Positions 25,790 through 34,733 of a DNA stretch of 64,000 nucleotides are shown here, piece by piece. The notes under the pieces are model-generated. The model did no database searches. It was not told the DNA's origin and was given only the letters and a program-made list of their open reading frames with translations. How positions within the stretch are numbered: position 1 is the first letter of the stretch; the number at the start of each line of letters is the position of its first letter. The DNA is from Methanosarcina sp. 2.H.T.1A.6 (GTDB lineage Archaea > Halobacteriota > Methanosarcinia > Methanosarcinales > Methanosarcinaceae). The DNA lies in assembly GCF_000979455.1 (NCBI RefSeq), contig NZ_JJOY01000003.1, positions 1-64,000 of the forward strand, given 5' to 3'. The translations under genes and the position numbers were made by a program.

Positions 25790-27898
25790 ATGGTGTATAA
25801 TAATAATCAGAACATAGACGGGTCTTCGGAGAATATGGACAGGAAATCCCCTGAAGTGGACGAGACTGTTCCAAATATGGACAGGAAATCCCCTGAAGTG
25901 GATGAAGCTGACCCAAAAGTAGACACGTCTGCGGCCGACCAGACGAAGGATGCGCCTACTCAGGTCATGGCCGAGTCTGAGTTAAGTGATGAAATAGACG
26001 AAGATGACATAGGCTTCCAGTTTGAAGACACTTCAAACATAGAGGTCCCAAAACTTCTTATTGACCAGGTGTTGGGACAGGAACATGCAGTGGAAGTCGT
26101 AAGGAAGGCTGCCAGCCAGAGACGGCACATCATGATGATAGGGACTCCGGGAACAGGAAAGTCCCTGCTTGCAAAAGCAATGGCAGAGCTTCTCCCAAAA
26201 GAAGAGCTCAAGGATATCCTTGTATATCCTAACCTGGAAGACCTTAACAATCCCAAGATCAGAGAGGTTCCTGCAGGGAAGGGCAGAGAAATTGTCATGG
26301 CTCACAAGATGGAGGCAAGAAAGAAAGCCCAGGCCCGGAACATGCTTATGATGCTCTTTGTTTTGGGTATTATCATCTATTCTTACTTCGTCGCCCAGCT
26401 GCTCTGGGGTATCATTGCAGGCATTATGATTCTCATGTTAACCCGCCAGTTCCTTCCCAAAGAGGAAATGATGATTCCGAAAATGGCGGTTTCAAATTAT
26501 GACAAGGAGCACGCACCCTACATCGATGCAACCGGAGCCCACGCAGGAGCTCTGCTTGGGGATGTCAGGCACGACCCCTTCCAGTCTGGAGGGCTTGAGA
26601 CCCCTGCACACGACAGGGTAGAAGCCGGAGACATCCACAAAGCCCACAAAGGGGTGCTTTTCATTGACGAAATCAATACTCTCAGGCTTGAGTCCCAGCA
26701 GAGCCTCCTGACTGCACTTCAGGAAAGGGAATACCCGATTACCGGGCAGTCCGAGAGAAGCTCGGGAGCTCTTGTTAAGACCGAGCCTGTACCCTGCGAC
26801 TTCATTATGGTCTCTGCAGGGAACCTGGATGCAGTACAGAAAATGCACCCTGCACTCAGGTCAAGGATAAAAGGCTACGGGTACGAGGTCTACATGAGAG
26901 ATTCCATGGAAGACAGTCCCGAAAACCGGAAGAAACTTGTCCGCTTCGTTGCCCAGGAAGTCGTCAGGGACGGGCACATCCCTCACTTTGACGAAGGTGC
27001 AGTAGAAGATATAATCAGGGAAGCCAGAAGGCGTGCAGGCAGGAAAGGCCACCTTACTCTGAAGCTCCGTGACCTTGGCGGGCTTGTGCGTGTTGCAGGA
27101 GACATTGCCCACTCCGAAGGGGCTCCAATTACAACTTCCGAGCATGTGCTTGCGGCAAAGAGGATCGCAAGGTCCATCGAACAGCAGCTTGCAGACAGCT
27201 ACCTCGAACAGCGCAGGGACTACGAGTCCTTCATGAGGAAAGGTTCTGCTGTGGGTAGAGTCAACGGGCTTGCAGTTATGGGCGGAGATTCAGGAATCGT
27301 GCTTCCCATAGTATCCGAAGTCACTCCTGCTCTTTCCGGAGCCGAAGGGCGAATTATTGCAACGGGCAAGCTCAAGACCATTGCAAAAGAAGCGGTGCAG
27401 AATGTATCTGCCGTGATCAAGAACATGACCGGCACGGACATTTCCCGCCACGATGTCCACATCCAGTTCGTAGGGACATATGAAGGCGTGGAAGGGGACA
27501 GTGCATCGATTTCCATAGCAACTGCCGTAATCTCTGCGATCGAAAAGATCCCTGTGGACCAGACTGTCGCAATGACGGGTTCTCTTTCTGTCAGGGGAGA
27601 TGTCCTGCCTGTTGGCGGGGTCACCTACAAGATCGAAGCTGCAGCCCGGGCCGGCATGAAGAAAGTCATTATCCCAAAAGCCAATGAGGCAGATGTTCTT
27701 GTTGAAAAGGCATACAGGGATAAGATCCAGATCATTCCTGTTTCCTCTATTGCGGAAGTAATGGAACACAGCCTTGTGGGCCCAAAAAAGAACACAATTA
27801 TCGAAAAACTCAAAAATATTACAAAACTAAGTTTCGATATTCCGGAAGTATCACCCGCTTCCGTACAGTCCATGAACCTCTTCGGGTGCAGGAACTAA
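25790..27898 (+). CDS. lonB: membrane-bound ATP-dependent Lon protease, archaeal LonB
   Basis: 702 residues. It degrades unfolded and regulatory proteins at the inner face of the membrane. Seen: an acidic N-terminal tail with two 14-residue repeats (NMDRKSPEVDE), Walker A GTPGTGKS at 118-125, a two-helix membrane insertion at about 184-218, Walker B GVLFIDEI at 288-295, and the protease domain with catalytic Ser571 in EGDSAS and Lys614 in TYKIEAA. The membrane insertion between Walker A and B is diagnostic for LonB. tldD follows after two bases, so lonB, tldD and tldE form an operon. Confidence 0.97.
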   Translation: MVYNNNQNIDGSSENMDRKSPEVDETVPNMDRKSPEVDEADPKVDTSAADQTKDAPTQVMAESELSDEIDEDDIGFQFEDTSNIEVPKLLIDQVLGQEHAVEVVRKAASQRRHIMMIGTPGTGKSLLAKAMAELLPKEELKDILVYPNLEDLNNPKIREVPAGKGREIVMAHKMEARKKAQARNMLMMLFVLGIIIYSYFVAQLLWGIIAGIMILMLTRQFLPKEEMMIPKMAVSNYDKEHAPYIDATGAHAGALLGDVRHDPFQSGGLETPAHDRVEAGDIHKAHKGVLFIDEINTLRLESQQSLLTALQEREYPITGQSERSSGALVKTEPVPCDFIMVSAGNLDAVQKMHPALRSRIKGYGYEVYMRDSMEDSPENRKKLVRFVAQEVVRDGHIPHFDEGAVEDIIREARRRAGRKGHLTLKLRDLGGLVRVAGDIAHSEGAPITTSEHVLAAKRIARSIEQQLADSYLEQRRDYESFMRKGSAVGRVNGLAVMGGDSGIVLPIVSEVTPALSGAEGRIIATGKLKTIAKEAVQNVSAVIKNMTGTDISRHDVHIQFVGTYEGVEGDSASISIATAVISAIEKIPVDQTVAMTGSLSVRGDVLPVGGVTYKIEAAARAGMKKVIIPKANEADVLVEKAYRDKIQIIPVSSIAEVMEHSLVGPKKNTIIEKLKNITKLSFDIPEVSPASVQSMNLFGCRN

Positions 27899-27900
27899 TT

Positions 27901-29241
27901 ATGAAAGGCATTATGCAGGACATAAAGTTTTATGACTGCAGGGTGATAGAAGGCAGTTCCACTTCTGTCATCCTGGATAACGGAAAGATCGAAGAAATAT
28001 CCAGAAACTTCACAAGGGGGGCCGGAGTAAGGGCCCTCTGCGGAGGTTCCTGGGGTTATACGGCTGTTGAAGGGGATATCGACCTCAAGCGAGGGGTTGA
28101 TGCTGCCTCAAAACTTGCTTTTTCTATGAATGCGAGCACCCCTAAAGAAGAAGTCGAACTCGCAGCCGTAAGTTCTCCTGATGTAAAGGACCTTCCTGAA
28201 GTCAGGATCGACCCGAGAGACATTGCAATTGAAGAAAAAGTAGACCTTTTGAAGAGTATTGAAGAGCATGCAAGGATTGCAGGCGTTCACAGTACAAAGG
28301 TAATGTATCTCGAATCCGAATTTAAAGTCCAGTACCGAAGTTCCGAAGGTCTGGAATGTGAATATGAACTTTTGAATGTCGGTTTTGCAGTTTCTGCCGT
28401 TGCTTCGGAAAACGGCGTCTACCAGGCAGGTAGAGAAAGCCGTTTCGGGTATGGTTATGAGCTTTTTGAGAAAGAAAACGTCCTCGAACTTGCCGGAAAT
28501 GCAGGAAAGACCGCAATTGAGCTCTTGAAGGCTAAAACCCCTAAAGGTGGAGAAATGCCTGTAGTGCTTGATCAGGAACTTGCAGGAGTATTTGCCCACG
28601 AAGCTGTAGGACATGCTTCGGAAGCCGACCTTGTGCTTGAAGGGGATTCCATTCTTGAAAACAGAATCGGAGAACAGATTGCGTCCCCGCTGATAACGAT
28701 GATAGATGACCCTACTCTGCATGAATTCGGGTATTATCCCTTTGATGCCGAAGGTTCCGAATCAAAAAGGACCGAAATAATCAGGGACGGGGTTTTCAAT
28801 TCCTATCTTCACTCCAGGGAAACCGCAGCCAAACTCGGGGGAACTCCCGGAAACTGCAGGGCTCAGGGCTATTCCATGCCTGTTGTCAGGATGAGCAATA
28901 CCTTCATTGACAACGGTGATTCTAAATTTGAAGAGATGCTGGAGGACGTCAGAGACGGCATGTACCTTGTAGGGTCAAGAGGCGGACAGGTAAACACCGG
29001 AGAAGGCATATTCCAGTTCAACGCCGAAAAAGGGTACCTTATAAAGAACGGGGAGCTTTCCGGGCTCTTAAGGGATGTCTCCCTCTCAGGGAATACTCTT
29101 GAGATCCTGAACCATGTAACACATGTGGGAAATGACCTGAAAATGACTGCAGGAAGATGTGGAAAATCCGGACAGCTTGTGCCTGTGTCTGATGGTTCTC
29201 CTCATATTGCAATCTCAAAAGCCCTTATAGGAGGCGCCTGA
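27901..29241 (+). CDS. tldD: TldD-type metalloprotease subunit
   Basis: 446 residues from ATG at 27901, three bases after the lonB stop codon. It carries the zinc-protease motif HEAVGHASEAD, as in TldD, and FGYYPFDAEGSESKRTEIIRDG and GGQVNTGEGIFQFNAEKGYLIKNGE, typical of the family. TldD and TldE form a heterodimer that cleaves unfolded or leader peptides into the cytoplasm. The partner gene follows after two bases. Placement after lonB links two cytoplasmic proteolysis systems in one operon. Confidence 0.93.
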   Translation: MKGIMQDIKFYDCRVIEGSSTSVILDNGKIEEISRNFTRGAGVRALCGGSWGYTAVEGDIDLKRGVDAASKLAFSMNASTPKEEVELAAVSSPDVKDLPEVRIDPRDIAIEEKVDLLKSIEEHARIAGVHSTKVMYLESEFKVQYRSSEGLECEYELLNVGFAVSAVASENGVYQAGRESRFGYGYELFEKENVLELAGNAGKTAIELLKAKTPKGGEMPVVLDQELAGVFAHEAVGHASEADLVLEGDSILENRIGEQIASPLITMIDDPTLHEFGYYPFDAEGSESKRTEIIRDGVFNSYLHSRETAAKLGGTPGNCRAQGYSMPVVRMSNTFIDNGDSKFEEMLEDVRDGMYLVGSRGGQVNTGEGIFQFNAEKGYLIKNGELSGLLRDVSLSGNTLEILNHVTHVGNDLKMTAGRCGKSGQLVPVSDGSPHIAISKALIGGA

Positions 29242-29243
29242 AA

Positions 29244-30554
29244 GTGTACGAGCTTGCAAGAAAAGCCCTGAAACTGGCAGAAGAAGCAGGGGCTGAAGAA
29301 GCTGAAATTTATTACGCCGCAAACCATTCAACAGGCGTCAATTTCAAAAAGGATTCACTTGAAAACGCTAAAGACCGTTTCTCGGAAGGCCTGGGAATCC
29401 GTGCCATTGTAAACGGTGCAGTGGGCTTTGCCAGCACCAACTTTGCAGGAGACCTCGAGAACGCCGTAAAGATTGCGGTTGCAGAAGCCAGGGTCCGGGA
29501 AAATGATCCTGACTGGGTAGCCCTTCCTTCTAACGGAAAATACCCTCAGGTCTCGGGCATCTTCGATAAAAAGATTGAAGCTCTTGAACTTGAAGAATGC
29601 ATTGGCTATGCCGTAGAACTTGTTGAAGGAACAAAAGAGATGCCAGGTACGCTCCCTACTTCAGGCGGCTTTACCCGTTCAAAGAGCAGGCAGCTTATCC
29701 TGAACACAAACGGGATCGAAATTGAAGAAGAATCCACAGCAGTTTCCGGTTTTGTTGATGTGATAACCGTAAACGGGGACACCTCTACAGCCTATGACTT
29801 TGCGGTTTCCCGTTCCCTTGACATTGACTTTTTTGCGCTCGGGAAAAATGCTTCCGATCTTGCCCTGAAATCCAGGGGCGGAATAAAAATAGAGCCGCAG
29901 AAAACCGATGTTATCTTTCATCCTTTTGCTTTCTCGGACATCCTTGAAGAAGCCCTTGCCCCTTCGATTGACGCAGACAACGTGCAAAAAGGAAGGTCAG
30001 GCCTTATAGGGAAGCTCGGGGAAGAAATCGCTGTCCCGGAACTGAGCATTTACGATGACGGGCTGGTTGAAGCAGGCATAGATACCTCGGCCTCGGATGA
30101 TGAAGGTGTTCCTTCACAGCATACCACAGTTATTGAAAACGGTGTGCTTGAAACCTACCTATATGACAGCTATACCGCAGGAAAAGCCGGTGTGAAAAGC
30201 ACAGGAAACGGCTCAAGGTCCTCCTATACAAGCCCTCCCTCAGTAGGGCTCAGGAACTTTGTTATCGACTACCCGCAGGAAGATATTATTGCAAATACTA
30301 CCTCCGGAGTTTTCGTAAACACGATTATCGGCGCCCATACTGCAAACTCAATTTCCGGGGATTTTTCCGTAGAAGCCAGAAATGCCTTCACAATCAAGGA
30401 CGGAGCCCTGGATAAGCCTATAAAATCCCTCATGATCTCAGGCAACGCCTTCGAACTCCTGAAGAACATCACAGGTGCAGGCTTTGACGTAAGGAAGGTC
30501 GGAGGCATAATCACGCCTTCAATCCGGGTTTCCGGCATGAGTGTAATAGGATAA
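29244..30554 (+). CDS. tldE: TldE/PmbA-type metalloprotease partner subunit
   Basis: 436 residues from GTG at 29244. It is homologous to TldD but lacks the HExxxH zinc motif, as expected for TldE/PmbA. Family phrases: YYAANHSTGVNFKKDSLENA, LGIRAIVNGAVGFASTNF, DDEGVPSQHTTVIENGVLETYLYDSYTA, GAHTANSISGDFSVEARNAF. Works with TldD in peptide degradation. A strong inverted-repeat terminator follows. Confidence 0.93.
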   Translation: MYELARKALKLAEEAGAEEAEIYYAANHSTGVNFKKDSLENAKDRFSEGLGIRAIVNGAVGFASTNFAGDLENAVKIAVAEARVRENDPDWVALPSNGKYPQVSGIFDKKIEALELEECIGYAVELVEGTKEMPGTLPTSGGFTRSKSRQLILNTNGIEIEEESTAVSGFVDVITVNGDTSTAYDFAVSRSLDIDFFALGKNASDLALKSRGGIKIEPQKTDVIFHPFAFSDILEEALAPSIDADNVQKGRSGLIGKLGEEIAVPELSIYDDGLVEAGIDTSASDDEGVPSQHTTVIENGVLETYLYDSYTAGKAGVKSTGNGSRSSYTSPPSVGLRNFVIDYPQEDIIANTTSGVFVNTIIGAHTANSISGDFSVEARNAFTIKDGALDKPIKSLMISGNAFELLKNITGAGFDVRKVGGIITPSIRVSGMSVIG

Positions 30555-30588
30555 GAGTTAATATCTTAAATTACTGCAGCTAAGTTTT

Positions 30589-30675
30589 TTGACCTCAAAG
30601 GCTCTGTTGTTAAGAACTTAACCTCGTGTTGTTAAGAACTTAATATTGGAGTAAGCTCCTGAGGTCAACTTTTTT
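30589..30675 (+). terminator. terminator of the lonB-tldD-tldE operon with nested palindromes
   Basis: TTGACCTCA at 30589-30597 pairs with TGAGGTCAA at 30660-30668, followed by a run of seven T. Inside lie two copies of TGTTGTTAAGAACTTAA (30605-30621 and 30627-30643), each with the palindrome TTAAGAACTTAA. The stem plus T-run fits termination; the doubled palindrome may have another role. Confidence 0.6.
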
Positions 30676-30883
30676 TCAGAAAATTTGATCCGGTTTCTAC
30701 GTATCCTGGTAATTTCGGGTTAATTTCAGGTCAATTTCAGGTAAATTTCAGGTCAATTTTATTATATTTCTTTTAACTACTCGGGTTCTATAGAGAAATT
30801 CTAGAAAACGCCTTCACATAACTCGATAAATATTTAGCCTGATCTCAAAAGTCTGTTTTGAATCCAAAATAAATATGGTACCT

Positions 30884-30902
30884 CCACCAGCTTGTCTGGC
30901 GG
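30884..30902 (-). repeat. dispersed hairpin repeat, copy 3 (inverted)
   Basis: CCGCCAG-ACAAG-CTGGTGG read on the - strand, the same hairpin as near 8087 and 18563. It lies in the spacer before the first Usp gene. Confidence 0.65.
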
Positions 30903-30992
30903 CTCGTCGAAAAAAGAGAACGAAATAAAAAAGAGAACGAAATAAAAAATTTGAAAAATAATGAAAAGAGCATTTTTCATGTAGACTTTACT

Positions 30993-31442
30993 TTATTTCG
31001 GGAATTCGCCTCTTACCACGAGTACAGGTGTCTTTGAATGCCTCACCACGTTTTCAGCTACACTCCCGAGCAGGAACCTGTCGAGTCCGGTTTTCCCTAG
31101 TGTTCCTATCACAATCATTTCGATGCCGTTCTGTTCCGCAAATTCTACTATTTTATCTGCGGGGTGTCCTTCCAGAAGTACAGATTCCACTTCTACTCCT
31201 GTAGATTTTGCGGTATCTTCCACAAAACGCGTAGCTGCTTTTCCTTCATTCCTGAAGTGCTCCATGGCAGCCTTTTCCCAGCCAAAGTCCCTGGCAGAAT
31301 GGGTCGTCGGAACTACCACATATACAGCGTAAAGTTTAGCTCCACTGAGCCTGGAAATTTCAATCGCCGTATCAACCGCTTTTTTGACGAGTTCCGAACC
31401 ATCGGTTGCAACCATTATTTTTGTATAAGTTCCCTCTCTCAT
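30993..31442 (-). CDS. universal stress protein (UspA family)
   Basis: 149 residues, one Usp domain. The ATP-binding pattern is present: KIMVATDGSELVKKAV at the N terminus and IGTLGKTGLDRFLLGSVAENVVRHSKTPVLVV at the C terminus (G-2x-G-9x-G-S/T). Such proteins are cytoplasmic dimers linked to stress; the exact role is unknown. GAGGA precedes the ATG. It is a close paralogue of the gene at 33424-33882. Confidence 0.93.
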   Translation of the reverse strand: MREGTYTKIMVATDGSELVKKAVDTAIEISRLSGAKLYAVYVVVPTTHSARDFGWEKAAMEHFRNEGKAATRFVEDTAKSTGVEVESVLLEGHPADKIVEFAEQNGIEMIVIGTLGKTGLDRFLLGSVAENVVRHSKTPVLVVRGEFPK

Positions 31443-32265
31443 ACCAAATTCCTCTTTTTTATTCTCCGGTCTTATTTTTCTGTTAGCCTGTGATCAGCTC
31501 CGGCTTTCTGAAGTATTATCCGGCACAGACCCCCATCTGATCGGCGCATATGTGCGTGTCAGTTATACCTGCATCACATTATATGCGATCCAAATTTATA
31601 CTATTCTAATTATTATACGTCGCTTTTCCATATAATCTTAAGTGATTTATACCGTCCTTTGGTATTAGAACTGAAATACATTTTACGAAATATCTTTGGC
31701 AGAGATTCTTTACTCCTTTTGTTTCTACCTTAGACCGTTTTATTTTTTTAAAGGTACCCGGATTCCTTTATTTATGCGCTAATAATTCTTTTAATATACC
31801 ATTTCAGGATAAAAACTCTCGAAACTTAGTGATTTTCTATTTATTATGGCACAAAAAGGCATTATCCTAATTATGTGCCAAAACGCTTATATATGGCTTA
31901 ATCCTCTGAAGTATTTGGTGAACGGGTAAAGCTCAAAATCAGATATTGTTGCTCATATTCAAATCCAACATATTTTAACCTCCTCCAAAAACCCCCGTTC
32001 ACTGATTTGCTCATTATATTTTTAGTAAGTTTATGCAAGTAAACTTGAATTCGATTTTGTATATTTTTCTTTCCTTTGAATAGCTCTTCTCATATTTTTT
32101 TAAACATTGCCCTATGAATAAGTCTTTCTCAGGAAACACTTCCCTGCTAAGGGTAACCTTCACTGTCCTGGAAAATTCTATTTGCCCGGGATACCCGGTA
32201 CTATTCTCAATCTGCTCTTCTCGGTTCTTATACTGTTTTAGAGAACTTATGCAATTCCTGGTGCT
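31443..32265. other. 820-bp spacer without a supported gene
   Basis: Between the Usp promoter and the 3' end of the gate-domain gene. Noted: a palindrome CGCATATGTGCG at about 31547-31558 and an inverted repeat GGCACA/TGTGCC around 31848-31880. AT-rich promoter-like stretches occur, but a frame at 32114-32527 on the + strand overlaps the real gene in an implausible way and is not called. Confidence 0.4.
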
Positions 32266-33204
32266 TCAGGAAGCCATACTCAGCAGTAATAACAAAATTA
32301 CAAGCCTTACAAATATGCTTATTGCCGTAGAATACGCAACAATCTGGACTCCAAGGCGTGTCCCGAAAATAGCTACTTTTTTTGGGAGCTGGCTGCGGAT
32401 GGCAAAAATCGGGAGCATGAACATACTGCCAAGCATAAGCACAATCATTGCCTGCACATTTGTTATCTCTCCTGAATGGATCATGGGACCGAGAAGTGAA
32501 ATTCCGAGTATAGGGCTTGCAACGTAACTTGTCAGAGGGACAATTGTCTCCGGGGGTATTTTAAAAAGCTCGGCAAGGGGAAGCACACTGAAAATCTCAA
32601 AAGCTCCCTGCTCCTGAAGGACAAAGATGATGGTGGTTGCTATAAGGTAAACTCCCGCAATCTTCAGAAAAACCCTTAACTCTTTTTTGAACGCACGTTT
32701 AAACGCGGTCTTCAAAGACACTTTTTCCGTACTCCGAGTTTCAGGGGCTCTGCAGGAATTGCCTTTAAGAAAAAGCTTGCTTGCAACCGCAATTACCAGG
32801 ATCTTAAACACTGCAGTGACCACAAATACAAAAGAGTAAAATCCCCCTACTACGAGACCGAGCGCAGGTAGCACGATAGGAATCTGATAGGTGAAGAGTT
32901 CACGAAAATAGGCAGGGGTTGCATTCATCATTGAACAGAGCACGGTCTCCCTGTCGTTAAGGCAGTTTTCCTTTTTGGCCTGAAAAAGCATACTGTTTGC
33001 AGCAACAGCAGATCCTATTGCCACAACGAAAGCTGAAGCACAGGTTTCTGGCAGGTTCGTATAGGCAAAAATAGGGCTTACAAATTTTGAGACCTTCTGC
33101 ATCAGGCCGAGTTCCACAAGCACGCTGGTACCCATAAGCCCCACAAAAATCATAAACAGTATCGGAAGCGCAAAGTCAAGTACGTTGAGAAAAAGTCCTA
33201 TCAT
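32266..33204 (-). CDS. nucleoside-recognition (gate) domain membrane protein
   Basis: 312 residues with about eight membrane helices and two gate-type halves: VLDFALPILFMIFVGLMGT with VGSAVAANSMLF-like sequence, and FLKIAGVYLIATTIIF with LTSYVASPILGISLLGP and LGSMFMLPIFAIRSQLP. This is the pattern of the Gate/nucleoside-recognition family, related to spore maturation SpmA/B and FeoB gates. Substrate unknown. It sits between two Usp genes on the same strand, which suggests a shared stress or transport context. Confidence 0.8.
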   Translation of the reverse strand: MIGLFLNVLDFALPILFMIFVGLMGTSVLVELGLMQKVSKFVSPIFAYTNLPETCASAFVVAIGSAVAANSMLFQAKKENCLNDRETVLCSMMNATPAYFRELFTYQIPIVLPALGLVVGGFYSFVFVVTAVFKILVIAVASKLFLKGNSCRAPETRSTEKVSLKTAFKRAFKKELRVFLKIAGVYLIATTIIFVLQEQGAFEIFSVLPLAELFKIPPETIVPLTSYVASPILGISLLGPMIHSGEITNVQAMIVLMLGSMFMLPIFAIRSQLPKKVAIFGTRLGVQIVAYSTAISIFVRLVILLLLLSMAS

Positions 33205-33331
33205 TGAAAGTTATTTGGGCCGGGCAGGTAAATCAATCTATCCCGAAAAAATCCAGGGCTCCTGCCCTGAAAAATCCTAGCTTTTATATTTAGTTTTTTA
33301 ACGTTTAGCATTTTACACTTAGCGTTTTACA

Positions 33332-33409
33332 CTTAGCGTTTTACATTTAGTTTTACATTTATTTCCGGTATTTAGCGTTTTACATTTAGTTTTACATTTA
33401 TTTCCGGTA
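33332..33409. repeat. 39-bp tandem repeat after the second Usp gene
   Basis: Two copies of a 39-bp unit (33332-33370 and 33371-33409), itself made of TTTTACATTTAG-like words, followed by a partial copy that reaches the Usp stop codon at 33424. Confidence 0.85.
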
Positions 33410-33423
33410 CTTTGCATTTAGTT

Positions 33424-33882
33424 TTACTTTGCTTCCATTTCCTTTACAACCAGTACGGCTTTCCGGGAATGCCTCACCACATTCTGAGCCACGCTTCCCA
33501 GCAAAAACTTCTGGATTCCTGTCCTGCCGAGTGTTCCCATTACGATAAGGTCCATGTTATTTTTTTCTGCAAAATCGATAATCTCATGCGCAGGACTTCC
33601 TTCAAGGATAACGGATTCAACTTCAACATCCGCAGCTTTTCCTGCGGTTTCGACATAAGCTGTTGCTTCCTTTCCTTCGGTAGTGAGATGCTCTTTCATT
33701 GCTTTTTCCCACCCCAAATCTCTAGGATGAGCCATCGACCCACCTCCCGAAGAGACAACATATACGGCATAGAGTTTTGCCTCGCTTAGTTTTGCGACTT
33801 CAACAGCAGTATCAACCGCTTTTTTGATGAGTTCCGAACCATCGGTTGCAACCATTATCTTCCTGTAAATATTACTGTTCAT
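33424..33882 (-). CDS. universal stress protein (UspA family)
   Basis: 152 residues, a paralogue of the gene at 30993-31442: KIMVATDGSELIKKAV at the N terminus and MGTLGRTGIQKFLLGSVAQNVVRHSRKAVLVV at the C terminus, with the nucleotide-binding pattern intact. An extra GGGS stretch follows the second strand. GGGGAG lies six bases before the ATG. Its last bases border a tandem repeat. Confidence 0.93.
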   Translation of the reverse strand: MNSNIYRKIMVATDGSELIKKAVDTAVEVAKLSEAKLYAVYVVSSGGGSMAHPRDLGWEKAMKEHLTTEGKEATAYVETAGKAADVEVESVILEGSPAHEIIDFAEKNNMDLIVMGTLGRTGIQKFLLGSVAQNVVRHSRKAVLVVKEMEAK

Positions 33883-34203
33883 ACCTGACTCCCCTTTTTC
33901 TTTTCCGGTTCTTTATGTCAATATTGCAATAATCATTTATATATATCATCCTGGAACTCAATGAGCTAAAGGCAGCAAGTTTCCTGTTAGAAAACAGGGA
34001 CAAACATGGCAAAAGATGGAACGTACCTGATATTTTACCTCGACATTATACTCCATATCAGGTTATGATCTCCTTTTGCAGAATTAAAGCGTGGCGTGAA
34101 CAAAACCCCGTTACCTTCAACGAAGTCTGCCGGCGTAGGGGTCTGACAGCGTAGTTTTGATTCACCCTGGAGATTTCAGGGAAGCCTCAGTGCATTTTGT
34201 TCC
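33883..34203. other. spacer with inverted repeats
   Basis: CCTGATAT at about 34027 is matched by ATATCAGG about 20 bases on. A CCCC...GGGG-bounded stretch (34105-34142) next to a GTGAACA word recalls IS605-group element ends but is too short to call. No gene. Confidence 0.35.
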
Positions 34204-34719
34204 TTAACGCCTTTCTACCTCCGAAAACACAAGGGCATGTGTGGGACAGGCCTCCACGCAGGCAGGCAACTCCCTGCCCTCGCAGAGGTCACATTTTATC
34301 ACGGTCCCCTCTTCAGTCCGCCTGCCGATCACTCCATAATTGCAGGCCATGGAAGAGGTCCAGCACCCTGCAGCAAGAATTAACTGGTACAGAGAAGAAA
34401 AACGGGTGCAGACCGTAGAACAGGTCCAGCAGTCCACGCAGCGTTCCGGGTTGTGGCTTACAGTGCTTGTAATTGTGTCTCTGGAAAGAGCTTTTGTGGG
34501 GCAAACCGAAACACAGGGAGCATCCTCGCAATGGCGGCAGGTGATCGGCACGGAGGCTTCAAGGGCAGAGATGTATTCAACAGAGATGCGTTTTTTTGGG
34601 GCTGGTTCTTCTCCTAAAGCCGAAAAGAGGGTTTTGCTCTTAGAATGTGCAACAGCACAGGCAACTTCGCAGGAGTGGCAGCCCAGGCAGCGTTCAGGCC
34701 GGATTATCACGTCTTTCAT
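34204..34719 (-). CDS. CooF-like polyferredoxin with a 22-residue insertion in one cluster motif
   Basis: 171 residues; GGGAGG lies eight bases before the ATG. It carries electrons from CO dehydrogenase in family members. Motifs: CLGCHSCEVAC, CRHCEDAPCVSVCP, CVDCWTCSTVC and CDLCEGRELPACVEACP. After the third motif an extra 66 bases duplicate the segment as GCWTSSMAC, where one cysteine is Ser. Relatives read CVDCWTCSMAC directly followed by YGVIG. The insertion is in frame and bounded by a 10-bp direct repeat, so cluster binding may be altered. It follows the broken cooS gene by 14 bases. Confidence 0.8.
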   Translation of the reverse strand: MKDVIIRPERCLGCHSCEVACAVAHSKSKTLFSALGEEPAPKKRISVEYISALEASVPITCRHCEDAPCVSVCPTKALSRDTITSTVSHNPERCVDCWTCSTVCTRFSSLYQLILAAGCWTSSMACNYGVIGRRTEEGTVIKCDLCEGRELPACVEACPTHALVFSEVERR

Positions 34720-34733
34720 TGTGAATGCCTCCC

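Noticed and set aside
34105-34142. IS605-type end near the cooF-like gene
   Set aside because: A GTGAACA word with a CCCC/GGGG pair recalls element ends, but no second end or tnp sequence is found.
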